From: Fragilariopsis cylindrus CCMP1102
Taxonomy: Eukaryota > Bacillariophyta > Bacillariophyceae > Bacillariales > Bacillariaceae
DNA length: 64,000 nucleotides
Reading direction: 5' to 3'
Assembly: GCA_900095095.1 (NCBI GenBank)
Contig: FMBT01000290.1
Coordinates: 868,001-932,000 of the forward strand
Part shown: positions 20,546 through 32,946 of the stretch, piece by piece
Position numbering within the stretch: position 1 is the stretch's first letter
How the letters are laid out: the number at the start of each line of letters is the position of its first letter
Position numbers and translations under genes: made by a program
Notes under the pieces: model-generated
What the model was told of the DNA's origin: nothing
The model's database searches: none
The model's input: the letters and a program-made list of their open reading frames with translations, nothing else

Positions 20546-23373
20546 TCATTTCATTGTGTTGGCTTGTTTGTGTGTGCGTGTTGGTCCACAATATTTATTC
20601 CAAAGAAGAAAATCAATACTGTATATGTGTTGCAACAACGCATGTGTTTCTGCATCGACAACGACAGTCTTATTACTGCTGTTGGAAACTCTCAATCTAG
20701 GTAATGTACGTCCGATTGTTTTTGACGCCGCCATTGCCGTCGAATCCCAATTACGTTGATGACGACGATGACGATTGCTATTATTAACATTACTATTGAA
20801 GCTGTTACTGTTTTCTGGTATCATACCAACAAGTCCCATTGTTTCAACGAAATCTTTCCAATCTTCATCAATGGATTCTAAACAAAGGATCTGATCGACG
20901 TTGACATTCGTTGTATCATCGTCCACATCGGTTGTAGTTGTACTTTTAGTATTCAATTTGTTAGTATCGTTGGCGGGAGTTGCAGCAGCAGCAGCAGCAT
21001 CAATAGTAGTAACAGTAATAAAGTGACTTTGTGGTGCATACATAAGATTTGTTTGTTTTGGAAGTTCCTTTACATAGTTTTTAAAATTCAAATTATTGTG
21101 CACCCACGAATATTTGTTTATATCATATTTCCGTCCATTCCCACCTTGCTTAGCATACCGGTACATAGATATTGCTCTTTTGATTGGATGACGTAGAACA
21201 GTAAATGATATCATACTAGTATTGTAATCATTATGATTATGACCAGGACATTCATGAATTGCCATTGCTGTTACGTGACAGGATCTTTTTTTATTCAATA
21301 CATGTTCAATTGACGTTCCCCCATTCTTCGGTATATGTATAAAGATAAGTTGTTTCGTCGTCTCGGTATTGCTGTTGTTAAAATCAGCATACACCATGAT
21401 TGGACTTTCACACGGATTGCATGATGGCAATGAAAATTCCGAACGATTCTTTGGTTGTTGTTGTTGTTGTGTTTGCTGCTGTTGCTGTTGATTCGTATTA
21501 TTTGCACGTCGTGCTACTGTAGTCGTATTATCCGTAAGAACAGAAACAACGGTACCATTTCCGTAAGTAAATTTTAAATTACTTTGCTGATGTTTATGTT
21601 GCTGCTGTTTCCATGATCGTACCTGTTCGGTACGATCCTCTTCTAATTCCGATGGACTAATCGATTGAAGGTGTGTACATTGCGATTGTATACAAGGTTC
21701 AGTACCGCCGGTATTTTTAGTACATGGTGCTCGCTGCATCTCATGTTTTTGTAATACACGTATCTCAGTATACGTACCTATATTTGTTTGTGTTTTATCT
21801 CTAGTGTATTCTGTATACGTATCAGCTAATTTACCTGGTCCGGTGTGTTCTAATACCCATAAATCTTTTGAATTGTCATCTATTATTAATTTCAAGTATA
21901 ATAACCAGAATGGATGTCCTGGAACAGAACCCATAAAGAAATTACCACGTATTGGATGAGATCTTTCGTAGATCCATTCAAAATGTCTTTTATCACCACC
22001 CTGTTGAATAAAATTATTCAGTTTTGTTCTCTTTCTTTGTTCCATCCGTGATGAAATTGAGTTTGAGTTTGAGTTATCATTCATTTTTGTTGAGTCTAAC
22101 GAATATATGGACTCCTTTTGTATTACATCTATCAGCAATAATTTTGGTAAACCACCATTGTTGTTAGTTCTACTATTAGAATTATCATTATGTATCCAAT
22201 TTGAAAACGAGATACCATTATTTTGACATTCAACGTCATGATCTAAGGAGAGAGAGACAGAGAGAGAGAGAGGCGGAGTAAACAAACAAAGTTGTTTTGG
22301 CGGGTGAGCAATATTGACGAGAATAGAACAAATAGGTGAAGAAAACAGTGACTGACGGGTCCGACCGATCATATACAATCAGACAACAACGTACCAAGAT
22401 ATATACCACCATGAACCCACAATATTACTATACGAACAATATCCCAAAATTTCCTTGGATTATATTGATGGTAGTAGGTTTTCATAAATGATGGAAAATA
22501 CTCTTCCATTAATTCCATACATTCCTTATCGGTCCATACCTTAATTGTATACTCTGGATTATTTTGTTTTATAATTTCAATACGATTTAAAATTTTCTTT
22601 TGTTCTATAATATAACCATTATTGATATTATAATTTTCATTGTTGTTGTTATTGTCGTCAATAAAACTAAAATCTTTGTTCTTCCATGTATAATGTAACA
22701 ACTTAGGTATCCCTATAGAATCACAAGCAGTAGCATTGTATGGTACCATTTTATCTGGTATGTTATCCGGTCGGAGGATTTTCTTTGTGTTGTTGTTGTC
22801 GTCGATGACAACAGGTACGGAACCATCATTGGTATCAATAATGGTACTACCCATTAAGGCACCATTAATATGATAATTTGTCACAATTCCTATCATGTAC
22901 AAAATGACTCCAACCAATAACACAAGAGAATATGTTTTTGAGCTGCTGCTGTGATTATTGTTGATGTAGTTGTTGCGATTGTTGTTATTGTTGTTACCGT
23001 CACTTCTTCTTGTTGGTACTACTGCCGTCATCAACGATGTCGACGACGGCGACGAAGCCGAAATAGAGGATGATGTCTTTCGTTGTTTTATTATTGTCCT
23101 TGCTTTAACATTTTTCGCAGAAGAAATATTACTACAGCTACCAATAGTAACAACAACGTTGTTATTATCATTATTGCTACGACGATCATTGCCAAATTTA
23201 TTTCCTATAGTGCTAACTATTTTTAGGCTATTATTATCTACTTTACAAGTCCTAGGTGTACTATTCATCAATCTCATTGTTGTGATATTCTGTGTCCTGA
23301 ACGAAAGTTGATTGATTCTATTCAATTCTATTCGATTCAATGCATGTGTATTAATTCTCTCTTCGTTATTCAC
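20546..23373 (-). CDS. Glycosyltransferase (GT32/OCH1-like) fused to a sulfotransferase (2 exons, 891 aa)
   Basis: Exons 23373-22395 and 22242-20546 (152-bp intron, donor GTACGT, acceptor CTTAG; phases agree, 892 codons). Type II membrane protein: Asn/Ser-rich cytosolic tail, then a transmembrane anchor (about 147-166, SLVLLVGVILYMIGIVTNY). The GT domain runs from about 220: IPKLLHYTWKN, NPEYTIKVWTD, HGGIYL and the metal-binding DHD (327-329, split by the intron), then GHPFWLLYL and EHTGPGKL. After a Gln/Asn linker comes a second, sulfotransferase domain. It has 5'-PSB FIHIPKNGGTSIEHVL (about 627-642), the 3'-phosphate motif TVLRHPIKRAIS (about 674-685) and a late ESIDEDWKDFVETMGL. Probably a Golgi enzyme that adds a sugar and sulfates it or its neighbour; coupling is inference. 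An alternative start is ATG 23277. Confidence 0.88.
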
Positions 23374-24791
23374 CGATTCGTATTCGTTTTGTAGTCTTCG
23401 CGATCCTCTGATCTTATGGTATGGTTTGGTACGGTATTGTATGATGCAGCAGTAGAATTAATTTGTAGGATACTTTATCCTTTCTTGAACATTTATCTTC
23501 TAATCATGAATTTTATGTTGTATTCGAACACGAAATAAAAACTTGACCGTTACGTCAGTTACTATATAATATTTGAATATCGCGCGTGCCAAACGCAGTA
23601 CTGACTGAAACTCGTAAATTCCGTAAGCAAATGTCGAATTTTGCACTTGCTTATGCATGGTCCTCTTCATTCGATGCTGTGTAAATTCTGCAAGTCGCGA
23701 TTTCAGTCATGCCTACTTCGAAGTACAATGAGGCTGATAGAATCAATCAAGTCTGTAGATTTTCCTCTCCCCTCCTCCGCCTCCCCCCCAACAAATCATC
23801 AGCCCAACTGTACAGGAGTACTGGCGTACCTCAAGTAAGGCAAAGATGCAGTAGTACTGTAGGCAAATAATGTGTGTTATAGATAAAGTAAGAAAGAGAG
23901 ACGAGAGATAGAGAGGAGTGAGAATTAAAGAGTGAAAGAGATTGGTATGATGAATAGTAATCACGTCATTTCCATTATGGCGGACGGTAGTACTAGTACT
24001 AAAATCAGCAAACTAATTTTTCAATCAATATATACAATCCTGATGACAGTTATATACAAATATTTAGTGATGGGATTACTATGGTGCATTTGTATCAATG
24101 GCAAGTACTAGTATTTAATATTTACCAACAATATATGATTTTGTATTGAATGGGTTGTGTGTGGATTATGGTTATTCTTAAATGGATTTGGTGGCAAGTT
24201 AGGTTTTACATCATGTCGTGGGTTTTGCTCATATATACTAGTAAAAAAATGTACATTATTAATTACCGTTGCAGCAGCAAAAAGAACAACGACGATACCG
24301 CAATGGTGAGAAACATAATGACGACGACAATAACAACGATAACGACAACGACAATGATGCATCAGATGAAGATAACGAATAGGCTGGTATATGACAATAC
24401 AATAGAGGTTATAAAAACTTAAAATCAAACAACGTAGCCATTGTAATTGTAGTAAATAGAAAATAAGATTATTAAAAACAATATTCTACAACTTTTAGTC
24501 TAATGAATGAAAAATGTGAGCACCGGACTTTGTTTTAGGAAAGTACAAAACTCGTGCTACATGTATGTAGTAGACTTGGATCAGATAATATTATTAGATG
24601 ATGATCCTACCGTACAACTTGCATTACACAGAAAATCGGTGGTATTTCAGATACTTATGACAATGGATGGTCGCTTCTTCTTAGTTGCTGCCCGCATGCA
24701 GAAGTTCAGCTTCGGCCGCTTCATTTGCTTCTCGCATTGCGAACTTCAAGGAAGCTGCGTTAGTTGATGAAGCAGGATGAGGACTATCTCT
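23374..24791. other. Intergenic region
   Basis: No supported gene. Several short frames on both strands lack domains or codon consistency. Spacer between the fusion gene and the MYND gene, both on the minus strand. Confidence 0.5.
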
Positions 24792-26744
24792 TTAAGGTGC
24801 CTCATCATCGGTGGTGTCAACCAAGCCAGCGTTTATCACGAAGCGAGGCTCGAGAGCTAAGGTTTTAGCAAACTCAGGATCCAGTCCTGATTTGCGGTTG
24901 TTACCATTACCTTCGATGATGACGAAACCACTTTGTTGTAATCGGATAATGGTAGGCCTGACACAATGATTACCGTTGATGCGTCCAACACGTTCGGCTC
25001 GGATGCTGCAAGTACATGTCTCGGGATGATTAACATAGTCGACCAGGAGTTTCTGGGCCATACTATACAACTCAAGGGGACCAGTATTGTCAGCACCATG
25101 ATAATGGTACCAGGCCGGAGCACCAGCATGCAGAAGGGCAAGATCCAACTGAGCAGTGGTGTACCGCTGAGCCAATGCAAGAACCTCTTGCGCTCGACCT
25201 AATTCCGCTTCGGCCTCTTGCTTCTTTCCTATCATTAATCCTTTCATGAAAGCTGAGGTTGTAACCTTCTCTTCCGCGAGAACCAGTTTAGCTTGAACAA
25301 CGTCACGCTTAGTCCTCGCCTCGAGGAAAGCTTCGTTTGCACTAAGGGGATCGGTATGAGACATAGAGGTTGTACTCTTGGAGTCGGTTCCATCTCCATC
25401 TGAAGGTGGTAGAAAACTAACCGGACGATCGGTTACCCCATCGAATACTTCGCTTGTGATAGGATCTAAGCAGAATGCAAACAAATCGCCCGTGGCAGCA
25501 TCTATCTGGATACACAAACCACTTGACGACATCTGCCTCTTCATATCCTCATAATGATCACTTGTTTCGTAGTACAATGGTTTCGTTCTCCACTTAGCTT
25601 TACATACGGGTTTGTGCTTAGACCAGTTCCTCTTCTGGCATTCATATCCACAATACCATACACGGCTACAGCCAGCGCATTTTTCCAGTACAGCATTGTA
25701 GCAAACAACACCGCATGTGTTGCATTTGTAATTATTTTTTGAGTACATCCCGATTCCTAATTCATCTTCGAGTCGTTTGATTTTGTTAGTGGAAAAGAAT
25801 GGACGCGCTGTATCGTCTTCGAATTTTTCTTTCACAGTAGAAAATAATAGGCTCGGAACTAATTTTACACAACCAATGTCTTGACATATGCGTTCTTGTG
25901 ATTTCTCGTCATCTTCACTTGCAGACCACAAGCGGAAGGCTGCTGCGCAACCACGAAGTACTGCAACTGAACAATTGTGATTTGCTCGTAGAGCGACTCC
26001 CATGAGGTTTGCTATCTGGAAATCCGGTAGTACGAACCGTGCATACTCGTCGGTATTATGCTCTTGTGTCCTCATTGGAAATAGTCCCAGGAATTCGTCG
26101 TAATCTGCAATTACGTTTAAAGTAGACGATTGACAGGACTTCATTCGCATAGACATACTGAGACATTTAAACATTATCTGATGAACAGTTCCTATCTTCA
26201 CTTCAATGCGAAATCGATCGTTTGTTGTCACAACCGGGTTCATTCTCGAAACATCTAGCACGGTCTTCCCATTCACTTTTGGAAGTCGTTTCTTGATAGA
26301 TTCTGCTAGCTCGTCATACTTGGCGATGAATTCAGTACCATTCGACGTGGGCACAAAAAATTGACTTACATCGCACAATTGTCTTAGCTTAAACTCCCAG
26401 TCAGACCTATGGGCTCGGACTACATTTCTGAACTTCTTCTGAATACTTTTAGAAGTTTCATCCAATGGAACGAATAAACCACCGACCTCAAAGTCTTTAT
26501 CATTGTTGAGGCACCGCAATCCAAGTCCAAGTAGTTTCGAATCCTTTCGTTTATATTTTATTTCCTGATCTTTGTACCTCATATGACAAGTCATGTTAAT
26601 AATCCAGCCAATAGCCTGTTCTTGCTCAATCTCATTCAAGGATTTGGTACTGATAATATCCTCGGTTTTTGATGCATTGTTAGCGCTAGCGCTAGCGTTG
26701 TTCTCGTTAGTCGTTTCGACGGAAGGCGAAAGAGTACTGTTCAT
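24792..26744 (-). CDS. MYND-type zinc finger protein (650 aa)
   Basis: Single-exon protein with a clear MYND finger at about residues 341-382: C-x2-C-x4-C ... C-x2-C-x4-WYC-x3-C ... H-x3-C, with all Cys/His ligands present. MYND fingers bind short Pro-rich peptides and act in transcription or protein assembly. The N-terminal 340 residues are mostly helical and unassigned (for example LPDFQIANLMGVALRANHNC). The part after the finger holds a long Ala/Glu/Lys helix (LSANEAFLEARTKRDVV..KLVLAEEKV) likely to form a coiled coil, then LALLHAGAPAWYHY. No SET domain is visible. No signal peptide, so it is cytosolic or nuclear. Base composition is less AT-rich than in neighbours. Confidence 0.8.
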   Translation of the reverse strand: MNSTLSPSVETTNENNASASANNASKTEDIISTKSLNEIEQEQAIGWIINMTCHMRYKDQEIKYKRKDSKLLGLGLRCLNNDKDFEVGGLFVPLDETSKSIQKKFRNVVRAHRSDWEFKLRQLCDVSQFFVPTSNGTEFIAKYDELAESIKKRLPKVNGKTVLDVSRMNPVVTTNDRFRIEVKIGTVHQIMFKCLSMSMRMKSCQSSTLNVIADYDEFLGLFPMRTQEHNTDEYARFVLPDFQIANLMGVALRANHNCSVAVLRGCAAAFRLWSASEDDEKSQERICQDIGCVKLVPSLLFSTVKEKFEDDTARPFFSTNKIKRLEDELGIGMYSKNNYKCNTCGVVCYNAVLEKCAGCSRVWYCGYECQKRNWSKHKPVCKAKWRTKPLYYETSDHYEDMKRQMSSSGLCIQIDAATGDLFAFCLDPITSEVFDGVTDRPVSFLPPSDGDGTDSKSTTSMSHTDPLSANEAFLEARTKRDVVQAKLVLAEEKVTTSAFMKGLMIGKKQEAEAELGRAQEVLALAQRYTTAQLDLALLHAGAPAWYHYHGADNTGPLELYSMAQKLLVDYVNHPETCTCSIRAERVGRINGNHCVRPTIIRLQQSGFVIIEGNGNNRKSGLDPEFAKTLALEPRFVINAGLVDTTDDEAP

Positions 26745-27641
26745 CTTGATTACAGAAAAAGAACTGTAGATAGACCGTACCCTACTATTACAGCAGCTAT
26801 ACTCTCTGTGCAGTTGATTGAACGAGTGAATGTATTCGACTTGGAACTAATGAGAGCAAAGAATATGATCCTACGATGCATGTCGTAGTATTCGCTGAGG
26901 ATGTGTAAACCTCTATCGTGACGACAACAACAGCTAAGTCTAATTCTCATCTTCCACGACGCTACGTAACCGTGTATCCTCCTGGATGCATATTTTCCCG
27001 TCGTTCTTCCACGATATCAAAAGTATCCGTTGCGATGATTGCTTACAGTATCGCGTTGAGATTACTACTATTCACGATTTGTGTTTTGTGTTTCAATCAT
27101 TATTTTGTACGATTTTAAACAAACAATTTGAAATTGCCTCTACAGTATCTGTCCCCCAAATTTACCCCCAAATAAAGGAGAAAAAGATCTGGATCCTTGC
27201 TGTTTGACTTCTTTCTGTTCGCTTTGTGTTATTGTGCATAAAATTTCATTTTCTTCGACTCAATCAACACAGAAAACACAGAATCACAGCAACTCACAAT
27301 AAGAACCTCAAACAAGTTTACACAGCAGAGACAGAGATAAGTCCAAGGAGGAGAAAGGTTTCTAGCAAGCAATAGCAGAGACGGAAAGTAAAGAGAGAAC
27401 ACCTATCTAGTCGAGAAAGTAGAGGAGCTAAAGAGAGAGACGGAGAAATAGGGACGAGGGATAACCGGGACTCGAAACTAAGCAAGGGGAAAATAGGTAC
27501 AGTCGATAGAGAAGGAAGAAGAAGAGTGCTCGAACAAATAGAAACGTAGTTGGGTAAAGGGAGAGAGAGAGAGAGAGAGAGAGCGATAAGGAGAGAAATA
27601 CTTCCCAAGAAAAGTCAAACAAGAGAAAGAAATCAAATATT
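26745..27641. other. Divergent intergenic region with GA-rich leader
   Basis: Shared upstream region of the MYND gene (minus) and the GH2 gene (plus). The last ~300 bp are purine-rich, with a (GA)n tract at 27561-27583, probably the 5' leader of the GH2 gene. Confidence 0.5.
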
Positions 27642-30600
27642 ATGATGTATCTTCATCTGTTATTTGCTTTTTCGCTACCATTCTTGTTGGCGGTCGTTAT
27701 TATAGAGGCTGGTAACGCTGATACTGCAACAACAACTACAAAAGCACGACAACGACAACGACGAGATCGTAGTAGTAGTAGTACTTCCAATATTGACTAT
27801 AGTCGTGAAAGTATTATATTTGATTTTAATTGGAAACATCGTTTAGGACTTCACGATTGGCCCAATGATCCATATGAGCCACCAATTAATACAACCGCAT
27901 TACCAGGTAGTCCAACATATATTGATCCTGGTGAAAATCCAAAAGAAGCACAACCAATGTATGATGATTCAAATTGGATCACAATACAAACACCCCATGA
28001 TGCTATTCTATCAAATCCATATGGTAATCAACCAGATTCTAGTAATAAAAAAGGAGCAGCATGTCCTGATGGATGTTCTGGTCACTCCTATATACCACGA
28101 CATGTTATATGGTATCGGAAACAATTCAAATTACCTAGTAATTGGTATAATTTACCTGCTATAAATAATAATAATAATATGACAAACCAACAAACATCAG
28201 TTTTTCTTCAATTTGAAGGTTCATTTCGTAATACAACTATATATTTAAATGGAAAAAGAATATACAATCATGACTGTGGTTATACACCATTTAATATTGA
28301 ATTATTTCCAACAACAACAACAACAACAACAAACTATAATGATACTAACAATAACACCAACAATACTGCTAAACCTATTACAGATGAAATTTATACAGTA
28401 GCAGTATTTGTTGATCCGAATAATGGTGATGGACGTGGTGCTGGTCCATCAAGAGGTAGTGGTTGGTGGTATGAAGGTGGTGGATTATACCGGCATGTCA
28501 AATTAACAAAATTAAATAAAAATGCACATCTAAAATTAAATACAAACGAAGCAGTCTTTGTCACAAGTCGTCCAATAATTGTTGATGTTGAAAATGATAA
28601 CGAGAAGGATGAGATGATGGATGAACAGGATTCATTATTCTCGTCATCATCATCGATTAATTTGCGACCACAACGCCGTAATAAGGATACTGCTGCAGTC
28701 ACTGCCATTGGTACTGCTGCTATTATTGATATTCAAGCTACATTTGAAGTCGAAAAGGTTTACAATGATGATGATGATGATGATAAGGATACTGATTATT
28801 ATTACTCATTCGAAATAATCGATGACTTGACGGATAAGAAACCAACAACAGCAGCAACACCGTTGCGAAAACTATTGTTATCGTCCTCGTCAAAGTCCTC
28901 GTCTATTATTATAACCGTTACAGAATCATTAACAATAAAAGATGCAATATTATGGACATCATCACGACCGCATTTATACGAAGTTACTGCTCTCTTATAT
29001 ACAGATTGTGGTAGTAGTAGTCGAAGAAGTGTTAATCCTATTCTTGTTGATTCTGTTACTGTATCATTTGGGATACGATCCATTAAATTTGATTCAGATA
29101 CAGGTTTCGAATTGAATAATATGGCATATAAGATTCGTGGTTTTTGTGATCATGATACATTTGCTGTTGTTGGTATGGCAATGCCTGATCGAATACATTT
29201 ATTTCGTGTAAGTAGGGAGTGTATTGTATTCCACAATATTAGATTAACTTTCTTACAACCATACATACGATTTATAAATCGATCGATCGTCCAACAAGCT
29301 TTGGCCTCACACCTTCCTTCTCTCTCTTGTTTTATCCAATTCTTCTCATGTACTCACAGGCTCAAGCATCACGTTCCATCGGTGGCAATGCACGTAGGGC
29401 ATCACATAATCCACCTGATCCTGTATCATTAGACATATACGATCGACTTGGTATGGTGGTTATAAATGAAAATCGCTTGTTTGCGAATAATACACGCTAT
29501 GTACAAAACATGGCTGATTTAGTGCTTCGTGATCGGAATCATCCATCTGTTATTATATGGTCGTTCTGTAATGAGGTTGGTTGTGAAGATTTTCATGAAT
29601 ATGGTGGTCCATCATTTCAAAACATAACAAAGACATTAGATCCAACAAGACCAACATTAGCAAATATGTTCACCTACAATGATTTGTTAAGTAATACAAT
29701 TGATATACAAGGATTTAGTCACCAGTCACGTGCAAAATTAGATGAATGTCATAAGCAATTACCAAATAAACCAATAGTACAATCAGAATGTTGCTCTTGT
29801 AATACAATGCGAAATGAAGATGAAGGATGTGAAACTTACAATGATAATCCACATACGACATGTAATCAAGAATCATTCAATGGACGGTGTTTAGAGAAAT
29901 TAGTTAATGCTAGTGATGGAACAGAATATGCAAGTGGTACTTTCGTTTGGACCTTATTTGATTATTATGGTGAACCACCATCAAAAGGATTAACAGTAAG
30001 CTCAACATATGGTCAATACGACTTATGTGGATTTCCTAAATCCGCCGCATTTTGGTTTCGTAGTCAATGGTTGTTACAATCCCAAGCATCACCATCATAT
30101 GGCATTATTAGTGTTCCTAGCAGCACCAGCACCAGCAGTATCAATAATGGCAAACCTTTTTCGTCGAATGGGATTGTTGAGGTTCATATCGTGGAGAGCT
30201 GGGAATCACCTGAAAATTGGAAGGAAACGAAAGGTAATACGACACGTACTATTCATGCATATTCAAATGCGCCTGTTATTGAATTATTCGTGAATGCTGG
30301 TGGTAGTAGTGGTAGTACCGAATCTACTAAATCTAGGTCTCGATCACAATCACAGGGGAAGCGATACCTAGCAACGATGAATCAAGGTGACCAAGGTACG
30401 TACGGTGAATGGTTCGATGTTCAATGGGAATTCGGATCGATCACTGCGATTGCTCAAACAATCGATGGTGCAGAATTAGCACGAACAACAAAGCAAACGA
30501 ATGTTGTTAGTGCCGATGTTGCTGTTGCTAGTATAAGGAGTGACAATGATGATAGTAATGGAGTTTCATTAGTATTAAGTTTGGATTGTCCATCACCGAA

Positions 30601-31111
30601 TACCGGTACGGGGAATGCATCATTTTTAGATGGACAAGATGTTGCATTGGTCCGTGCAACTATTGTTGATTCAACAGGGACGAATACATTATATTTTGCA
30701 GTGCATAACATAACCTTCCGTATTATTTCAGGTCCGGGATACATACAAGGTACAGCAAATGGTGATCCAAAGTCATACCAATCACATACATCAAAAAGTC
30801 AAACTGCGTAGCACGGATTGGTCCGTGCAGTTGTCAGAGTTACATCAGTGGTTGGTTTATCATCACACGAAAAGGATATGATACAACAAATTGAAACTAT
30901 TGCGATTGTTTTGGACGACGAGGAGGCTGATGACGACAACGACGACATCCATCGATTATCCTTCAAAGACGACAGAGATATTGTGCTAGAGGCAACATCA
31001 CCTGGATTAGCACCAACACGATTAGTCATACCGACTTCAACGAATCAAGATATGGAATCTGTTCTTGCAATAGCTTCCCAAGGTGCGAATCGTCCTGTGA
31101 ACTTTTTCTGA
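27642..31111 (+). pseudogene. Secreted GH2 glycosidase (beta-galactosidase-like) interrupted by an in-frame TAG
   Basis: Exons 27642-29207 and 29360 onward (152-bp intron, GTAAGT..ACAG). A signal peptide is present at the N-terminus. The GH2 jelly-roll domain is visible in WYRKQF, FEGSFRNTTIYLNGKRI and GGLYRHVKL. The TIM barrel starts at YKIRGFCDHD and continues through ASRSIGGNARRASHNPPDP. The acid/base Glu lies in WSFCNEVGCE (about E594) and the nucleophile in IVQSECCSC (about E665). The frame is open to a TAG at 30809-30811 (codon 1006). It then continues in the same frame as HGLVRAVVRVTSVVG, a typical GH2 C-terminal strand, until a stop at 31109. The catalytic part precedes the stop, so a truncated active enzyme is possible. 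Likely retaining exo-glycosidase acting outside the cell. Confidence 0.8.
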
Positions 31112-32946
31112 TTCCGAGAGGGAATTGATTACCAATACTGGTAAGCATTCATGAAGGTGATAATATTGGAACTAATTATACAGGTAGATATCAATTTATT
31201 CTCCTACACATATTCTATTCTATATCATACTACTTCTCCTAGACCTTTTTTAATGACTATGGATGCCAGATGCGATGTGAGTCTAGCTAGAATGCACTCT
31301 ACACTCACAAATAAGATTCTTATAAGAATTGGCCAGATACTGGAGGTAGCTTGATGTTGCCTGATATGCACGCTAAAGTGGGAAAACCTGTTCTGGGGCC
31401 TAAATGGCTCCTTTTGTGGTTATTGCACCCCTACACCTTCCTAACCCCAATAGAACTCTGAACATTATGTGGGCCTTATAGGTATAGGTATAATGTTGAG
31501 CTCCTTATACCTTATTTTCCGTAGTGTTTTTATTGTTATGGTGCACTAAGACCTGGACTGCATGTATGTGCACCCCCCTCCTCCTTATGAGATTTTTTAT
31601 GGTTTATGGGCGGTGGGATTTCCCCCATGACATCCAAAAACATATGTACCAATTGCCTGAAAATATGATAGTCAATAAGTTGCTATGGTAACATACAGTA
31701 GAATCATTCAGTAGATCAATAATGGGCTGTACAAATAGGTTTAAAGCAATCTATTTTTACTGTGAATAATATCCTGTCCTTCAAAAACTACCTCTACATC
31801 ATTCAATAATAATGCATTTGAAATGATAAACTCCACAGTACAGTAAAATCGGACTGGTTGTGTGGTCAATCCAACCCATACACTGTCTTGTTCAACTTTT
31901 ATTTAGACAAGTTGTAATATCAATTAAAGGGTGGGACCCTGAGTTCAAACTCTATTGGCTGCGTCGAAGTACAATTTTTTTATCTTTCAAAGTTTTTCAT
32001 CTTTTTTATCTGCAAACTAACTTGTGCTTTTTTATACATGTAAGATACCTACAGGAACCTTTGTAGCCTGAAAGCTGTTAATTGTGCTGACTGTTCTTTT
32101 GACTGTTCTTGTGCTAACATCTATGCCCCAGGCCATCTACATAGGGATTGCACCTGCTTTGTTACTACCCGCTTTTGATAAGTGACGCGTGAGCAACACA
32201 ATTAAAAACATCTTCTACATACATTGGCTTGGTCTCTCTTTCCATACTTTACACAGTGAAAAGTTTACAAACAGAACAAAAGGCAATTCTTAAATCAAAA
32301 TAGATTGGAACTGGTGAACTTTCATATTTTACACTTTAATGAATATCATCATTTTGAATATCATCATTTTGAAATTTCCCAAGTATAGAGCCTCAAAAAA
32401 TATCTTATGATTTCACCATCTGAGCTCATTGCAATACAGTATGTAATCTTTTTCTTGGTTGAGTATCTCGGAATCTTACTAGAAGTAGCCATAATCTTAG
32501 TATTTTAGAGATAGATGACCCACTTGACTCGACTGACTCAACTTGAAGAAGAAAAGATTATTGACCCAAATAAAAAATAAATACGGTTACGTTACTGTAC
32601 TTCGTAGGTCTAACTTTTACTGTACAGTACTGTAGGATACGAAAGTATGTGTCAAGAAAAGGCCCAGACAATCAACATACTTCCTCTGTGCACCGTTAAT
32701 TTTACTGCGCGCTACTTAGTATCGGCTGAAAATTTCCTCTGTTTAACGCATTTTGCGCTTTGCGACATTTACTTCACAATCATTCAGAGATCATAAGACA
32801 ACAAGAAGCAAAGACGAAGGTGTTGAAAAATTGTGTTAAGGAATCGAATGAATCAATCAAGAAACGAGAAGCAATTCGGACCATTGTGAAGACACGATTA
32901 CGATTATCTCTACGAAACTTAAGATAAATAAAGAAGAAGAAGCAAC
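31112..32946. other. Intergenic region with repeat fragment
   Basis: Holds a fragment of the dispersed element (separate entry) and a tRNA-like B-box sequence near 31950. No gene recognised; short frames lack domains. Confidence 0.5.
31355..31610. mobile_element. Dispersed element, fragment C
   Basis: The stretch with TGGGGCCTAAATGGCTCC, TGCACCCCTACA and ATTATGTGGGCCTTATAGGT matches 49310-49440 of copy B (GGGCCTAAATGGCCC, GCGGCCCTACAAC, TTGTGTGGACCTTGTAGGT) in the same orientation. Diverged; edges uncertain. Confidence 0.55.

Noticed and set aside
23743-24428. Several short frames on both strands
   Set aside because: No domain, poor codon consistency, and mutual overlap; treated as intergenic.
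27561-27583. GA dinucleotide run (others at 22256, 40829, 48427)
   Set aside because: Ordinary microsatellites, with no array structure resembling CRISPR or a telomere.
31870-31975. Second tRNA-like sequence with GAGTTCAAACTC B-box
   Set aside because: Only the B-box is convincing, with no cloverleaf. Similarity to the 11.6-kb sequence is weak.
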